This document shows, one piece after another, positions 33,278 to 42,390 of a stretch of DNA of 64,000 nt (position 1 is its first letter; each line of letters begins with the position of its first letter). Origin of the DNA: Thioalkalicoccus limnaeus (lineage in GTDB: Bacteria; Pseudomonadota; Gammaproteobacteria; Chromatiales; Chromatiaceae); assembly GCF_041197575.1 (NCBI RefSeq), contig NZ_JBDKXB010000004.1, positions 1 to 64,000 on the forward strand, written 5' to 3'. The translations under genes and the position numbers were made by a program. The notes beneath the pieces are model-generated. The model worked only from the letters and a program-made list of their open reading frames with translations, was not told the DNA's origin and ran no database searches.

Positions 33278-35608
33278 CTAGAAGGCCTGGCCGAACGAGA
33301 ACTGAAAGACCTGCGTCTCGTCACCAGATTTGTCGTTGAGCGGGTAGGCGAGGCTCGCCGACAAGGCGCCGACCGGGGACATCCATGACAGGGAGACGCC
33401 GGTCGAGTAGCGCAGGTCGCCGATGTCGAAACCGGTTGGCGCGATCAGGTCGGAGGCCTCGGTCGCCCAGACATTGCCAAAATCGAAGAAGGCGCCAACG
33501 CGCAGGGTGCGCTCGAAGGGACCGCCGATCGGCGGGGGCGCGAACAGCTCGAGGCCGCCGGTCAGCCGCAGGTTGCCGCCGACCGGATCCAGGTCGTTCG
33601 AGGTCTCGCGCGGGCCCAGTGTCGACTCCTTCCAACCACGGACGGTGCGCGGCCCCCCGGCGTAGAAATTCTCGAAGAACGGGAGCTCGTCGGTGTCCCC
33701 GTAACCGGCACCGTAGCCGACGTCGCCGCGCCAGGCCAACACGAAGCGCCTAGTCAAGGGCACGAAGCGGCGGTCACGATAATTGATCCGATAGTACTGC
33801 AAATCGCTGCCGGGCAGTGCGAGCTCGCCAGACAGCGATTGCAGTGTGCCGCGTGTCGGGAAGATCGCTTGATCGCGCGAGTCGCGCGTGTAACTCATGG
33901 TCAGGATGAAGTCGTGGAACTCATCGCCGTTTTGCGCTACGAAGTCTTGCGCCAGGGCCGAAGCGGGACCGGCCTTGAACTTGGTGTATTGGTAACGTAG
34001 CGCGAGCCCGGCGCGGCTGGTATCGGTGATGGGCAGGCCGAAATTGACGCCGGCCGTCCCGACGTCGGTCGCGTAGTCGGCGCCGATCAGCTCATCGAAA
34101 TCGATCGCCCGGTACGACAACTCGAAGCCGCGGCTGATGCCGTCCACGGTGTAGTAGGGGTTCGTATAGGCGAGTTGATAGAGCTGGTTCGAAGAGCTGG
34201 TGTTGAACGCGAAGGACACCCGTTTGCCGGTCCCGAGGAAATTGTTCTGCGTCACGCTCGCGTTGAACAGCACCCCTTGCGACTGCGAATAACCGATGCC
34301 GGCCATCAGGTTCCCGGATGGCTTCTCGACGACCGCGACGTTGACGTCGATCTGATCGGCGGAGCCCGGCACCGCGGGGGTTTCGATCGAGACATCGTCG
34401 AAGTAGCCGAGCCGCTGCAGTCGCTCGCGGGATTGGCGAACCAGGTCGGCCGAGAACCAGGCGGTCTCGAGTTGGCGCATCTCGCGGCGCAGCACCTCGT
34501 CGCGGGTCTTGGTGTTCCCCTGCATGTTGATGCGGCGCACGTAAACACGTCGCCCGGGGTCGACGAAGAAGGTCACCGACACGGTCTGTTCCGCCGAATC
34601 GATCTCCGGGATCGTGTTGACGTTCGCGAAGGCGTACCCTTCGTCGGCCAGCAGGCGCGAGATCCGATCCGCGCTCTCGGCCGTGTGGGCGCGCGAAAAG
34701 ACCTCGCCACGCCGCAGTTGGATCAATGGGAAGATCTGCTCGGATGGCAGGGTCAGGTCGCCGGCGAGGCGGATATCGCCGATCCGAAACTGGGCGCCCT
34801 CGTCGAGGACGACGGTGATGTAGATCTCGCTCTTGTCCGGGCTGATCGACACCTGGGTCGACTTGACCTCGAACTCGACATACCCGCGATCCAGGTAGAA
34901 GGACCGCAGCGCTTCGAGGTCGCCGGCCAGTTTCTCCTTCGAGTACTGATCGTTCTTCGTGTAAAACGAGTGCCAGCGGCTTGCACCGAGCGAGAATTGC
35001 CCCAGAAGTTCGCGCTCGGTGAAGGCCTCCGCGCCGATCAGGTTGATCTGCCGGATTCGTGCCGTGACCCCCTCGACGATCTCGATCCGGATCGCGACCC
35101 GATTGCGCTCCAGCGGCGAGACCGTCGATTCGATCCGCACGCCGTATTTGCCGCGGGCGAAATACTGGCGCTTGAGTTCCATCTCGATTCGGTCGAGCAT
35201 CGGACGGTTGAACACCCGCCCCTCGGCGAGCCCGATGTCACTCAAGCCTTTCTTCAGATCATCGGTCTTGATGTCGCGGTTGCCGACGATGTCGATCTGG
35301 GCGATCGCCGGGCGCTCGTTGACCCAGATGACCAGGACATTGCCATCACGCTCGACGCGTATATCATCGAAGAAGCCGGTGCCATAGAGGGCGCGGATGA
35401 TCGCGGCGGTCGCGCTGTCGGTGACGCGATCGCCGACCGAGACCGGAAGATAGTTGAACAGGGTGCCCGGCGCGATCCGCTGCAGTCCTTCGACGCGGAT
35501 ATCGGCGATCGTGAACTCGCTCGCCGACAGGGGGTGGGAAGCCAGCCACACGATGGCCAGCAAGGCGACCCGCCGAAAAAACAAGCTGCCCTTGACGGAG
35601 CCTATCAT
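33278..35608 (-). CDS. bamA: Outer membrane protein assembly factor BamA
   Basis: BamA is the Omp85 core of the machine that folds beta-barrel proteins into the outer membrane. The 776-residue protein has a signal peptide (about 1-24, ending LSASEF), five POTRA domains (about 25-350; for example IADIRVEGLQRIAPGTLFNYL) and a 16-strand barrel ending in Phe (FQFSFGQAF). The ATG at 35608 is preferred because AAGGA lies seven bases upstream; a TTG two codons earlier would place it too close. Conserved barrel marks include GGPRTVRGWKESTLGPR. It follows rseP by 210 bp. Confidence 0.97.
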   Translation of the reverse strand: MIGSVKGSLFFRRVALLAIVWLASHPLSASEFTIADIRVEGLQRIAPGTLFNYLPVSVGDRVTDSATAAIIRALYGTGFFDDIRVERDGNVLVIWVNERPAIAQIDIVGNRDIKTDDLKKGLSDIGLAEGRVFNRPMLDRIEMELKRQYFARGKYGVRIESTVSPLERNRVAIRIEIVEGVTARIRQINLIGAEAFTERELLGQFSLGASRWHSFYTKNDQYSKEKLAGDLEALRSFYLDRGYVEFEVKSTQVSISPDKSEIYITVVLDEGAQFRIGDIRLAGDLTLPSEQIFPLIQLRRGEVFSRAHTAESADRISRLLADEGYAFANVNTIPEIDSAEQTVSVTFFVDPGRRVYVRRINMQGNTKTRDEVLRREMRQLETAWFSADLVRQSRERLQRLGYFDDVSIETPAVPGSADQIDVNVAVVEKPSGNLMAGIGYSQSQGVLFNASVTQNNFLGTGKRVSFAFNTSSSNQLYQLAYTNPYYTVDGISRGFELSYRAIDFDELIGADYATDVGTAGVNFGLPITDTSRAGLALRYQYTKFKAGPASALAQDFVAQNGDEFHDFILTMSYTRDSRDQAIFPTRGTLQSLSGELALPGSDLQYYRINYRDRRFVPLTRRFVLAWRGDVGYGAGYGDTDELPFFENFYAGGPRTVRGWKESTLGPRETSNDLDPVGGNLRLTGGLELFAPPPIGGPFERTLRVGAFFDFGNVWATEASDLIAPTGFDIGDLRYSTGVSLSWMSPVGALSASLAYPLNDKSGDETQVFQFSFGQAF

Positions 35609-35818
35609 CCGCAAATCCTTAAAACCCGTGACGAAGAAAATGTGACCGAAAAGGCAATCTTGGCGACACGATTGCTCTCCGGCGGTCCCATGGTGACGAC
35701 CCGGTGGTCCGCGCAGGCCGCATAGCCCGAGAATCCGAGCGGCCGCCTCGGCACGAGGGTCAGCCCGCGGCCGGCGATGCCCTCATCGTGGTCGCCAAGT
35801 ATAAGGGAAAGGGGCGGG

Positions 35819-37183
35819 CTAGCCCAGCAGCCGCGACAGGTCGAGGTAGAAGGCGAGGGTGATCAGCATCGCGAGCAACAGGATGCCGATCTGCTGGCCG
35901 CGCAGTTGGGCGGCCTCGGACAGTGGGCTGCCCTTGATCCATTCGATCAGATAGTAGAGCAGGTGGCCGCCGTCGAGGACCGGGATCGGCAGCAGGTTCA
36001 GCACAGCCAGGCTGATGCTGACGACCGCCAGGAATTTGACGAACGACAACAAGCCGTGGCTCGCGGTCTTGCCGGCCGTCTCGGCGATCGTGATCGGACC
36101 GCTCAGGTTGTCGAGCGATGCTTGACCGGTCAACATGCGGCCGATGATCCGCAACATCAGCACCGTCATATCGGCGGTCTTCTCGACAGCCGCGCCGAGT
36201 GCCTCGACCGGGCCGAGCCGGACGACGACGCGGTACCGGTCGAAGTCGATGTCGAAATCGGCGACGACGACGCCGATTCGCCCGATCTCCTCGTTGCCTT
36301 CGCGTGCCGTCTCTGGGGTCACGGTCAGCGTGAGCTGCGCGCCATCGCGCTCGATCAGGGTCGGGATCGCGACTTCGGGACGCTCGCGAACCTGCGCGAC
36401 CCAGTCGCCCCAGGACTCGATCGGCTCGCCGTCCGCGGCCAGGATTCGGTCCCCAGGCCGGAATCCGGCCCGATCCCCGGCGCCATCGGCGACGACCTCG
36501 CCGATGACCGGCGGCCAGGTCGGCCGGTCAGGGGTCAGTCCGAGGTTGACGAGGATCGCCGGGCTCTCGGCCAGCTCGGCCATCTCGACGCCGTCCAGCC
36601 AGCGCACCGTTTCGTTGCCGACGGCGTCGCGGACGCGGACCGGCAGATCCCGGCGATCCAAGGCCTCGGCCATCAACGCGAAGACCGCTGCCTCCCAGGT
36701 CGGTGTCGGCCGGTCGCCGACCTGCATCAGCTCGTCGCCGGGCGCGAAGCCGGCGACCTCGGCGACCGAGTCCGGGGCGACACTCGCGACCAGCGGCCTG
36801 GAGCCGATATCGCCGCCCACCATGATGCCCCAGTAGATCGCGATCGCGAGCAGGAAGTTGAACAAGGGCCCAGCGGCGACGATGGCCGTTCGCTTCCACA
36901 GCTCCTGGCGGTTGAAGGCGCGGTGGCGCTCGCTGTCGGGAACCTCCTCCTCGCGCTCGTCGAGCATCTTGACGTAACCGCCGAGTGGCAGCATCGCGAT
37001 GACGAACTCGGTGCCATCGCGTCGCCCCACCCAGCGCACCAGCGGCCGGCCGAAACCGATCGAGAAGCGCAGGACGCGCACGCCGAGCCGGCGCGCGACC
37101 CAGAAATGACCGAACTCGTGGACCGCGATCAGGATCGCGAGTGCGACGAGGAACGACAGGATCGTGTAGAGGAGGTCGGGCAT
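35819..37183 (-). CDS. rseP: Site-2 intramembrane metalloprotease RseP
   Basis: RseP cuts the anti-sigma factor RseA in the membrane during the sigma-E response and clears signal peptides. The 454-residue product (E. coli 450) has the zinc site H22-EFG-H26 in the first transmembrane helix, two PDZ domains (about 115-290; GFAPGDELMQVGDRP and GFRPGDRILAADGEP) and the third metal ligand in NLLPIPVLDGG. The ATG at 37183 is four bases after the dxr stop. An open extension upstream runs into dxr and is rejected. Confidence 0.96.
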   Translation of the reverse strand: MPDLLYTILSFLVALAILIAVHEFGHFWVARRLGVRVLRFSIGFGRPLVRWVGRRDGTEFVIAMLPLGGYVKMLDEREEEVPDSERHRAFNRQELWKRTAIVAAGPLFNFLLAIAIYWGIMVGGDIGSRPLVASVAPDSVAEVAGFAPGDELMQVGDRPTPTWEAAVFALMAEALDRRDLPVRVRDAVGNETVRWLDGVEMAELAESPAILVNLGLTPDRPTWPPVIGEVVADGAGDRAGFRPGDRILAADGEPIESWGDWVAQVRERPEVAIPTLIERDGAQLTLTVTPETAREGNEEIGRIGVVVADFDIDFDRYRVVVRLGPVEALGAAVEKTADMTVLMLRIIGRMLTGQASLDNLSGPITIAETAGKTASHGLLSFVKFLAVVSISLAVLNLLPIPVLDGGHLLYYLIEWIKGSPLSEAAQLRGQQIGILLLAMLITLAFYLDLSRLLG

Positions 37184-37187
37184 GACC

Positions 37188-38375
37188 TTATGCGACCGGA
37201 GAGGCGACGCTTTGTTCCGCGATCGCTCGGGCCTCGCGATCGACGGCGAGCAGGTCTGCGACGCCCTGATCCCGAATCGCCGTGGGCGGGAGCCGATCAA
37301 GCGTTCGCTCGACGGTGCGCGCGATGTCGGTGAAGCCGATGCGCCGGTCGAGGAAGGCGGCGACCGCGACCTCGTTGGCCGCGTTCAGCACCGCCGGTGC
37401 CGTGCCGCCGGCGGCCGCGGCCTCGTAGGCCAGCCGCAGACACGGGAAGCGGGTCAAGTCCGGCGGCTGGAAATCGAGCCGCCCAACGGCGAAGAGGTCG
37501 AGCGGCGCGACACCGGAGACCATGCGCTCGGGCCACGCCAGGGCATGGGCGATTGGTGTGCGCATATCGGGATTGCCGAGCTGCGCGAGCACCGAGCCGT
37601 CGATGTACTGGACCAGCGAATGGATGACGCTCTGCGGATGCACGACGACCTGGATGCGCGCCGGCGAGGTATCGAAGAGCCAACAGGCCTCGATCAGCTC
37701 GAGTCCCTTGTTCATCATGGTCGCCGAGTCGACCGAGATCTTGCGGCCCATCGACCAGTTCGGGTGAGCGCACGCCTGCTCGGGCGTGACGTCGACCAGC
37801 TCGGCGGGGGTGGCGTCGCGGAACGGCCCACCCGAGGCGGTGAGCAAAATCCGCTCGACGCCGACCGCCGCGAGGCCATCCCGATAGCGCGGGGGCAGAC
37901 ACTGAAAGATCGCGTTGTGTTCGCTGTCGATCGGCAGCAGCACCGCGCCATGGTCAGCGACCGCGCGCATCAGCAGGGCCCCGGCAACGACCAGCGCTTC
38001 TTTGTTCGCGAGCAGGATCCGCTTGCCGGCCGTCGCGGCCGCGAGCGTCGGCAACAGACCGGCCGCGCCGACCACCGCGGCCATCACGACATCGACGTCC
38101 GGCAGCGCCGCGACCTGTTCGAGGGCCGCGGGCCCGGCCAGCACCTCGGGTGGATTCGGCAGGTCGGCCAGGTCGTGACGCAGGCGCACGGCCGCGTCCG
38201 GGTCGACCATCACCGCATAGGTCGGACGGAAGCGCCGACACTGTTCGGCGAGGCCCGCCACATCGCGGTTTGCGGTCAACGCCACGACGCGATAGCGGTC
38301 CGCGTGACGGGCCACGACATCGAGCGTGCTGGCGCCGATCGAACCGGTGGCGCCGAGGATGGTGATACCGGTCAT
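37188..38375 (-). CDS. dxr: 1-deoxy-D-xylulose 5-phosphate reductoisomerase
   Basis: DXR makes 2-C-methyl-D-erythritol 4-phosphate in the MEP isoprenoid pathway. The 395-residue protein (E. coli 398) begins with the NADPH motif TILGATGSIGASTLDV, and carries LLANKEALVVAG, PIDSEHNAIFQCL, LTASGGPFRD, HPNWSMGRKISVDSATMMNKGLELIEA and a C-terminal four-helix part. The start overlaps the cdsA stop (ATGA at 38375-38372). In E. coli dxr precedes uppS; here it follows cdsA, as in pseudomonads. Confidence 0.97.
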   Translation of the reverse strand: MTGITILGATGSIGASTLDVVARHADRYRVVALTANRDVAGLAEQCRRFRPTYAVMVDPDAAVRLRHDLADLPNPPEVLAGPAALEQVAALPDVDVVMAAVVGAAGLLPTLAAATAGKRILLANKEALVVAGALLMRAVADHGAVLLPIDSEHNAIFQCLPPRYRDGLAAVGVERILLTASGGPFRDATPAELVDVTPEQACAHPNWSMGRKISVDSATMMNKGLELIEACWLFDTSPARIQVVVHPQSVIHSLVQYIDGSVLAQLGNPDMRTPIAHALAWPERMVSGVAPLDLFAVGRLDFQPPDLTRFPCLRLAYEAAAAGGTAPAVLNAANEVAVAAFLDRRIGFTDIARTVERTLDRLPPTAIRDQGVADLLAVDREARAIAEQSVASPVA

Positions 38376-39211
38376 CGGCCTATTCCTGTCAGGATTACAC
38401 CAAGCGTGAAGATGGGGGCGGCGGATGTCAGGCTGTCGATCCGGTCGAGCACGCCGCCGTGGCCAGGTAGCAACCGGCCCGAGTCCTTGAGCCCGCGGCG
38501 GCGTTTCAGCAGGCTCTCATAGAGATCCCCGACGATCGAGATGGCGACGGTCAGTCCACAGATCAAAATCGCGAGCAGGGTTTCGTGCCAATCGAGTTCG
38601 AGTGCCAAGCCCAGCGCGGCACCGCACAGGGCTGCGCCGATCAGTGCGCCGTGTACGCCGGCCCAGGTCTTTCCGGGGCTCAGGGCCGGTGCGAGCTTCG
38701 CTTTGCCCCAGCGGCGGCCGCTGAAGTATGCGGCCGAATCGGCGACCCAGATCAGTACCAGCAGGAACAACAGGAGGAGCGGGCCCGCCGGCAGCGCGCC
38801 GTGCAGATGCACCATCGCGACCCACGGACCGACGAGCACGATCAGTCCGGTGAGCAGCAGTCGGGCCGAAAGGCCGGCGGTCGGCGTCACGGTCTGGATC
38901 CGCGGCAAGGTCAGCGCGAGCCACCACCACCAGAGTGCCGCGCCGGCGAGCAGCCACAGCGACCAAGGGCCGGGCGGAACGAACCACAAGCCAAGCAATG
39001 CGGCACCGATCGTGACCAGATAGCCGACGCGGGCCGGGATGCGGGCGAGACCCGCGAGACCGGTCCATTCCCAGGCCCCGAGCAGTACGAAGGCGGCGAA
39101 GTAGAGCCCGAAAATCGACGTTGGCGACCAGAGGACGACGGTCACCGTCAACGGGATCAGCAGAGCAGCGGTCGTGGCTCGGCGACGCAGCGCGTTACTG
39201 ACCGTCAGCAA
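38372..39211 (-). CDS. cdsA: Phosphatidate cytidylyltransferase
   Basis: CdsA makes CDP-diacylglycerol, the precursor of all membrane phospholipids. The 279-residue protein is a multi-pass membrane enzyme (about eight hydrophobic segments) and has the family signature near its C terminus, SLLKRRRGLKDSGRLLPG followed by HGGVLDRID, with the metal-binding acids. It starts three bases after the uppS stop and overlaps dxr. Confidence 0.96.
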   Translation of the reverse strand: MLTVSNALRRRATTAALLIPLTVTVVLWSPTSIFGLYFAAFVLLGAWEWTGLAGLARIPARVGYLVTIGAALLGLWFVPPGPWSLWLLAGAALWWWWLALTLPRIQTVTPTAGLSARLLLTGLIVLVGPWVAMVHLHGALPAGPLLLLFLLVLIWVADSAAYFSGRRWGKAKLAPALSPGKTWAGVHGALIGAALCGAALGLALELDWHETLLAILICGLTVAISIVGDLYESLLKRRRGLKDSGRLLPGHGGVLDRIDSLTSAAPIFTLGVILTGIGR

Positions 39212-39214
39212 GGT

Positions 39215-40018
39215 TCATCCCCCCACGCACCCGGCCAGCGTCGAAATCTGGTCACCGGTCAGGCCGAAGCGTCGTTGGCGTGATGCGAAGTCGGCCAGCG
39301 CGAGCCGATAGGCGTCCTCGTCGAAGTCCGGCCAGAACAGGTGCGTAAAATAGAGTTCGGCATACGCCGATTGCCACAACAGGAAATTACTCAGCCGCTT
39401 TTCGCCGCCGGTGCGCACGAACAGGTCCGGCTCCGGCAGGTCGGCTCCGGTCAGGCGTGCGCGCACCGCGTTCTCGTCGATCGCATTCGGATCGAGGCAG
39501 CCGGCGACGCAGTCGGCGGCCAGGCGCCGCGCCGCCTGCGTGATGTCCCAGCGGCCGCCGTAGTTCGCCGCGATCTGCAACTGGAGGGTCTCGTTGTTCG
39601 CGGTCAGGTCTTCGGCTTCGGCGATGCGTCGCTGAAGCACGTCGGGAAAGGCGCTGCGATCTCCGAGAACCCGCAGACGGACCCCGTTCTCGTGCAATTG
39701 CCTGACGTCGCTGCGCAGCGTCTGCAGAAAGAGTTCCATCAAGAGGCGGATCTCCGCTTGCGGGCGGCGCCAGTTCTCGCTGCTGAATGCGAACAGCGTC
39801 AGCGCCTCGATCCCCTGCCGGACACTTTCTTCGACGACCGCGCGCACGCTTTTGACGCCGGCACGATGGCCGACGGTCCTCGGCAGACGGCGCTGTTGCG
39901 CCCAGCGGCCGTTCCCGTCCATGATGATCGCGACGTGACGCGGCACCGTTCGGCCCAGCGGTGTGGCTGGTTCCGCGGCTCGGGGCGCGATCACGGTCGT
40001 TGGGATGGTCAAGAACAA
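39215..40018 (-). CDS. uppS: Undecaprenyl diphosphate synthase
   Basis: UppS builds the C55 carrier lipid for peptidoglycan and surface glycans by cis-prenyl addition. The product has HVAIIMDGNGRWA (catalytic Asp34 on the chosen start), GHRAGVKSVRAVVE, LTLFAFSSENWRRP, FVRTGGEKRLSNFLLWQSAYAEL and FWPDFDEDAY, covering all conserved blocks. The start is uncertain: the longest frame uses TTG at 40018 (267 residues, nine bases after the frr stop); a GTG at 39994 would give a length closer to E. coli (253). There is no ATG before the first conserved block. Confidence 0.94.
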   Translation of the reverse strand: MFLTIPTTVIAPRAAEPATPLGRTVPRHVAIIMDGNGRWAQQRRLPRTVGHRAGVKSVRAVVEESVRQGIEALTLFAFSSENWRRPQAEIRLLMELFLQTLRSDVRQLHENGVRLRVLGDRSAFPDVLQRRIAEAEDLTANNETLQLQIAANYGGRWDITQAARRLAADCVAGCLDPNAIDENAVRARLTGADLPEPDLFVRTGGEKRLSNFLLWQSAYAELYFTHLFWPDFDEDAYRLALADFASRQRRFGLTGDQISTLAGCVGG

Positions 40019-40026
40019 GCGTCAGC

Positions 40027-40584
40027 TCAGATCGACAACAGGTCCGTCTCTTTCTCCGCGAGGACGCCGTCGATCTCCTTGATGTATTGGTCGGTCAGTT
40101 TCTGGATCGCCTCCTCGCCGCGCCGCTCGTCGTCCTCGGAGATCATCTTCTCCTTGACCAGTTCCTTGAGCCCGCCGTTGGCGTCCCGTCGGACGTTACG
40201 CACCGCGACCCGCGCCTGCTCGGTCTCGTGCCGGGCGACCCGGATCAGATCGCGCCGCCGTTGCTCGGTCAGCGGCGGCATCGGGACTCGGATCACGGTG
40301 CCGGCGGTGTTCGGATTGAGCCCCAGGTCGGATTGCATGATCGCCTTTTCGACGGCCTGGACCATGTTCCGCTCCCACGGCGTGACCGCGAGTGTGCGCG
40401 CGTCTTCGGCGGTCACGTTGGCCACCTGCTTGATGGGAACATCCGACCCGTAGTAGGACACCATGATGTGATCAAGCAAGGCCGGGTGGGCCCGCCCGGT
40501 GCGGATCTTCGCCAACTCGTGGCGCAGTGCCTCGACGCTCTTGGCCATGCGCTCCGCGGCATCTTTCTTCACATCGTCGATCAT
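40027..40584 (-). CDS. frr: Ribosome recycling factor
   Basis: Frr, with EF-G, splits the post-termination ribosome. The protein shows VEALRHELAKIRTGRAHPALLD, VTPWERNMVQAVEKAI, GLNPNTAGTVIRVPMPPLTEQRR and KEKMISEDDERRGEEAIQKLTDQYI. Starting at the ATG at 40584 gives 185 residues, exactly the E. coli length, and MIDDVKKDA aligns with MISDIRKDA. A TTG two codons earlier overlaps the pyrH stop and is the alternative. It lies between pyrH and uppS in the conserved order. Confidence 0.96.
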   Translation of the reverse strand: MIDDVKKDAAERMAKSVEALRHELAKIRTGRAHPALLDHIMVSYYGSDVPIKQVANVTAEDARTLAVTPWERNMVQAVEKAIMQSDLGLNPNTAGTVIRVPMPPLTEQRRRDLIRVARHETEQARVAVRNVRRDANGGLKELVKEKMISEDDERRGEEAIQKLTDQYIKEIDGVLAEKETDLLSI

Positions 40585-40586
40585 CG

Positions 40587-41312
40587 TCAATCACCACTCT
40601 CAACCAATGAGCCGATCTCCTCGCCGGCCACCAGGCGCATCAGTGCCCCCGGGGTGTGGATGTTCAGCACCCGCAGCGGCAGGCGGTTGTCGCGACACAG
40701 TACGAGCGCGGTCGCATCCATGACCCGAAGGTCCTCACGCAACGCCTGATTGTATGTCAAACGGGGATAGAACACGGCGTTTGGATCCTTGACCGGATCC
40801 GAAGAATAGACCCCGTCGACCTTCGTCGCCTTGATCAGCAGATCGGCCTCGATCTCGATCGCACGCAGGCTGGCCGCGGAGTCCGTCGTGAAGAACGGAT
40901 TGCCTGTCCCCGCAGCGAAGATGGTCACGCGCCCCTTCTCGAGATGGCGGACGGCGCGCCGCCGGATATAGTCCTCGCAGACTTGATGGATGCGCAGTGC
41001 CGACATGACGCGGGTCGGGACCTCGAGCTTCTCCAGCGCATCCTGCATCGCGAGCGCGTTCATCAGGGTCGCCAGCATTCCCATCTGGTCGGCCGAGACT
41101 CGATCGAGTCCCCGTGCCGCGAGGCCGGCGCCCCGGAAGATGTTACCGCCGCCCAGGACCAGGGCAACCTGCAATCCGGCGGCGAGCAAGTCGCGAACCT
41201 CGCCGGCCAAGCGGTTCAGGACGGCCGGGTCGATGCCGTAGTCGACCTGCCCCAGCAGGGCCTCGCCGCTGAGCTTGAGGAGTATCCGTCGGTAGGGCCG
41301 ATGTGCCGCCAT
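40587..41312 (-). CDS. pyrH: UMP kinase
   Basis: PyrH phosphorylates UMP to UDP, the entry to pyrimidine triphosphates. The 241-residue protein (E. coli 241) has the amino-acid-kinase fold: YRRILLKLSGEAL, ALVLGGGNIFRGAG, GMLATLMNALAMQDALE, FAAGTGNPFFTTDSAASLRAIEI and KATKVDGVYSSDP. It follows tsf by 136 bp. That gap holds a small inverted repeat CACCGG/CCGGTG (41381-41399) but no convincing terminator, so tsf-pyrH read-through is likely. Confidence 0.97.
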   Translation of the reverse strand: MAAHRPYRRILLKLSGEALLGQVDYGIDPAVLNRLAGEVRDLLAAGLQVALVLGGGNIFRGAGLAARGLDRVSADQMGMLATLMNALAMQDALEKLEVPTRVMSALRIHQVCEDYIRRRAVRHLEKGRVTIFAAGTGNPFFTTDSAASLRAIEIEADLLIKATKVDGVYSSDPVKDPNAVFYPRLTYNQALREDLRVMDATALVLCRDNRLPLRVLNIHTPGALMRLVAGEEIGSLVESGD

Positions 41313-41448
41313 CGTCTTGGGTCCTCGTGGTCATCGTCGCCGAGCGGCGGGGCCGTCGGCCACCGGTTCAGAGCCGGTGTCCAGGAACGGTGCCGGATCG
41401 AACAAGAGGCCGCTGGGTTCGGGCAGGCCGCTTGGACCGGCGGCGCGG

Positions 41449-42336
41449 TCAGGTTCCGCGAACCTGGGCCATCACCTCGTCGGCGAAGTTGTCCTGTCGT
41501 TTCTCGATGCCCTCCCCGACCTCGACGCGCAAGAATCCGGCGACCCGGGCGTTGGCCTGGGTCAGGCGCTGTTCGACGGTGGTATCGGTATCCTTGACGA
41601 ACGGCTGCCAGAGCAGCGTGACCTCTTCGAGATACTTGCGTACCCGACCCTCGACGATCTTGTCGACGATCTTTTCCGGCTTGCCTTCTTCGAGGGCCTG
41701 CGCGCGGAAGATCTCGCGTTCCTTCGCGAGCAGTGCCTCATCCACCTCTTCGGCACTGACGCACAGCGGGCGGCTGGCCGCAATATGCATCGCGATGTCC
41801 TTGCCCAGCTCCGCGTCGCCGCCGACGAGGTCGACCAGGACCCCGATCCGCGTGCCATGACGGTAGCTGTGCAGCTGTCCCTCGGTCGAGGCGATCCGCG
41901 CGAGGCGGCGTACCTGGATGTTCTCGCCGACCTTCGCGATCAGCATCTCGCGGGCCTCGGCGAGGCTCTGCAGCGCGTCGGCGGTGACCGGTTGGCCGAG
42001 CAGGTCCTCGACATCGTTCGCATCGCCGTCCAGGGCGCGCGCGGCGACGGCCTCGGCGAATTCGATGAAGCCGCCGTCCTTCGCGACGAAGTCGGTCTCG
42101 CAGTTGACCTCGACCATCAGACCGCGGCGGTGGCCCTCGTCGAGCGCGATCATGACGACGCCCTCGGCGGCGGTGCGACCCGCTTTCTTCGCGGCCTTGG
42201 CTTGGCCGGTCTTGCGCATCAACTCGATCGCGGCCTCGATGTCGCCACCGGTCTCGACCAACGCCTTCTTGCATTCCATCATGCCGGAGCCCGTGCGTTC
42301 ACGCAGCTCCTTCACCATTGCGGCGGAAATCGCCAT
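41449..42336 (-). CDS. tsf: Translation elongation factor Ts
   Basis: EF-Ts exchanges GDP for GTP on EF-Tu. The 295-residue product (E. coli 283) starts with MAISAAMVKELRERTGSGMM and has CKKAL, then the core signature EVNCETDFVAKD-x-F. It is slightly longer than the E. coli protein and ends in FADEVMAQVRGT. It follows rpsB by 54 bp, the universal order. Confidence 0.97.
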   Translation of the reverse strand: MAISAAMVKELRERTGSGMMECKKALVETGGDIEAAIELMRKTGQAKAAKKAGRTAAEGVVMIALDEGHRRGLMVEVNCETDFVAKDGGFIEFAEAVAARALDGDANDVEDLLGQPVTADALQSLAEAREMLIAKVGENIQVRRLARIASTEGQLHSYRHGTRIGVLVDLVGGDAELGKDIAMHIAASRPLCVSAEEVDEALLAKEREIFRAQALEEGKPEKIVDKIVEGRVRKYLEEVTLLWQPFVKDTDTTVEQRLTQANARVAGFLRVEVGEGIEKRQDNFADEVMAQVRGT

Positions 42337-42390
42337 GTCTCATATCCTCAACGAAATTGTGGTCTCGGTCAGCTGGCGCAACGGGTGCGC

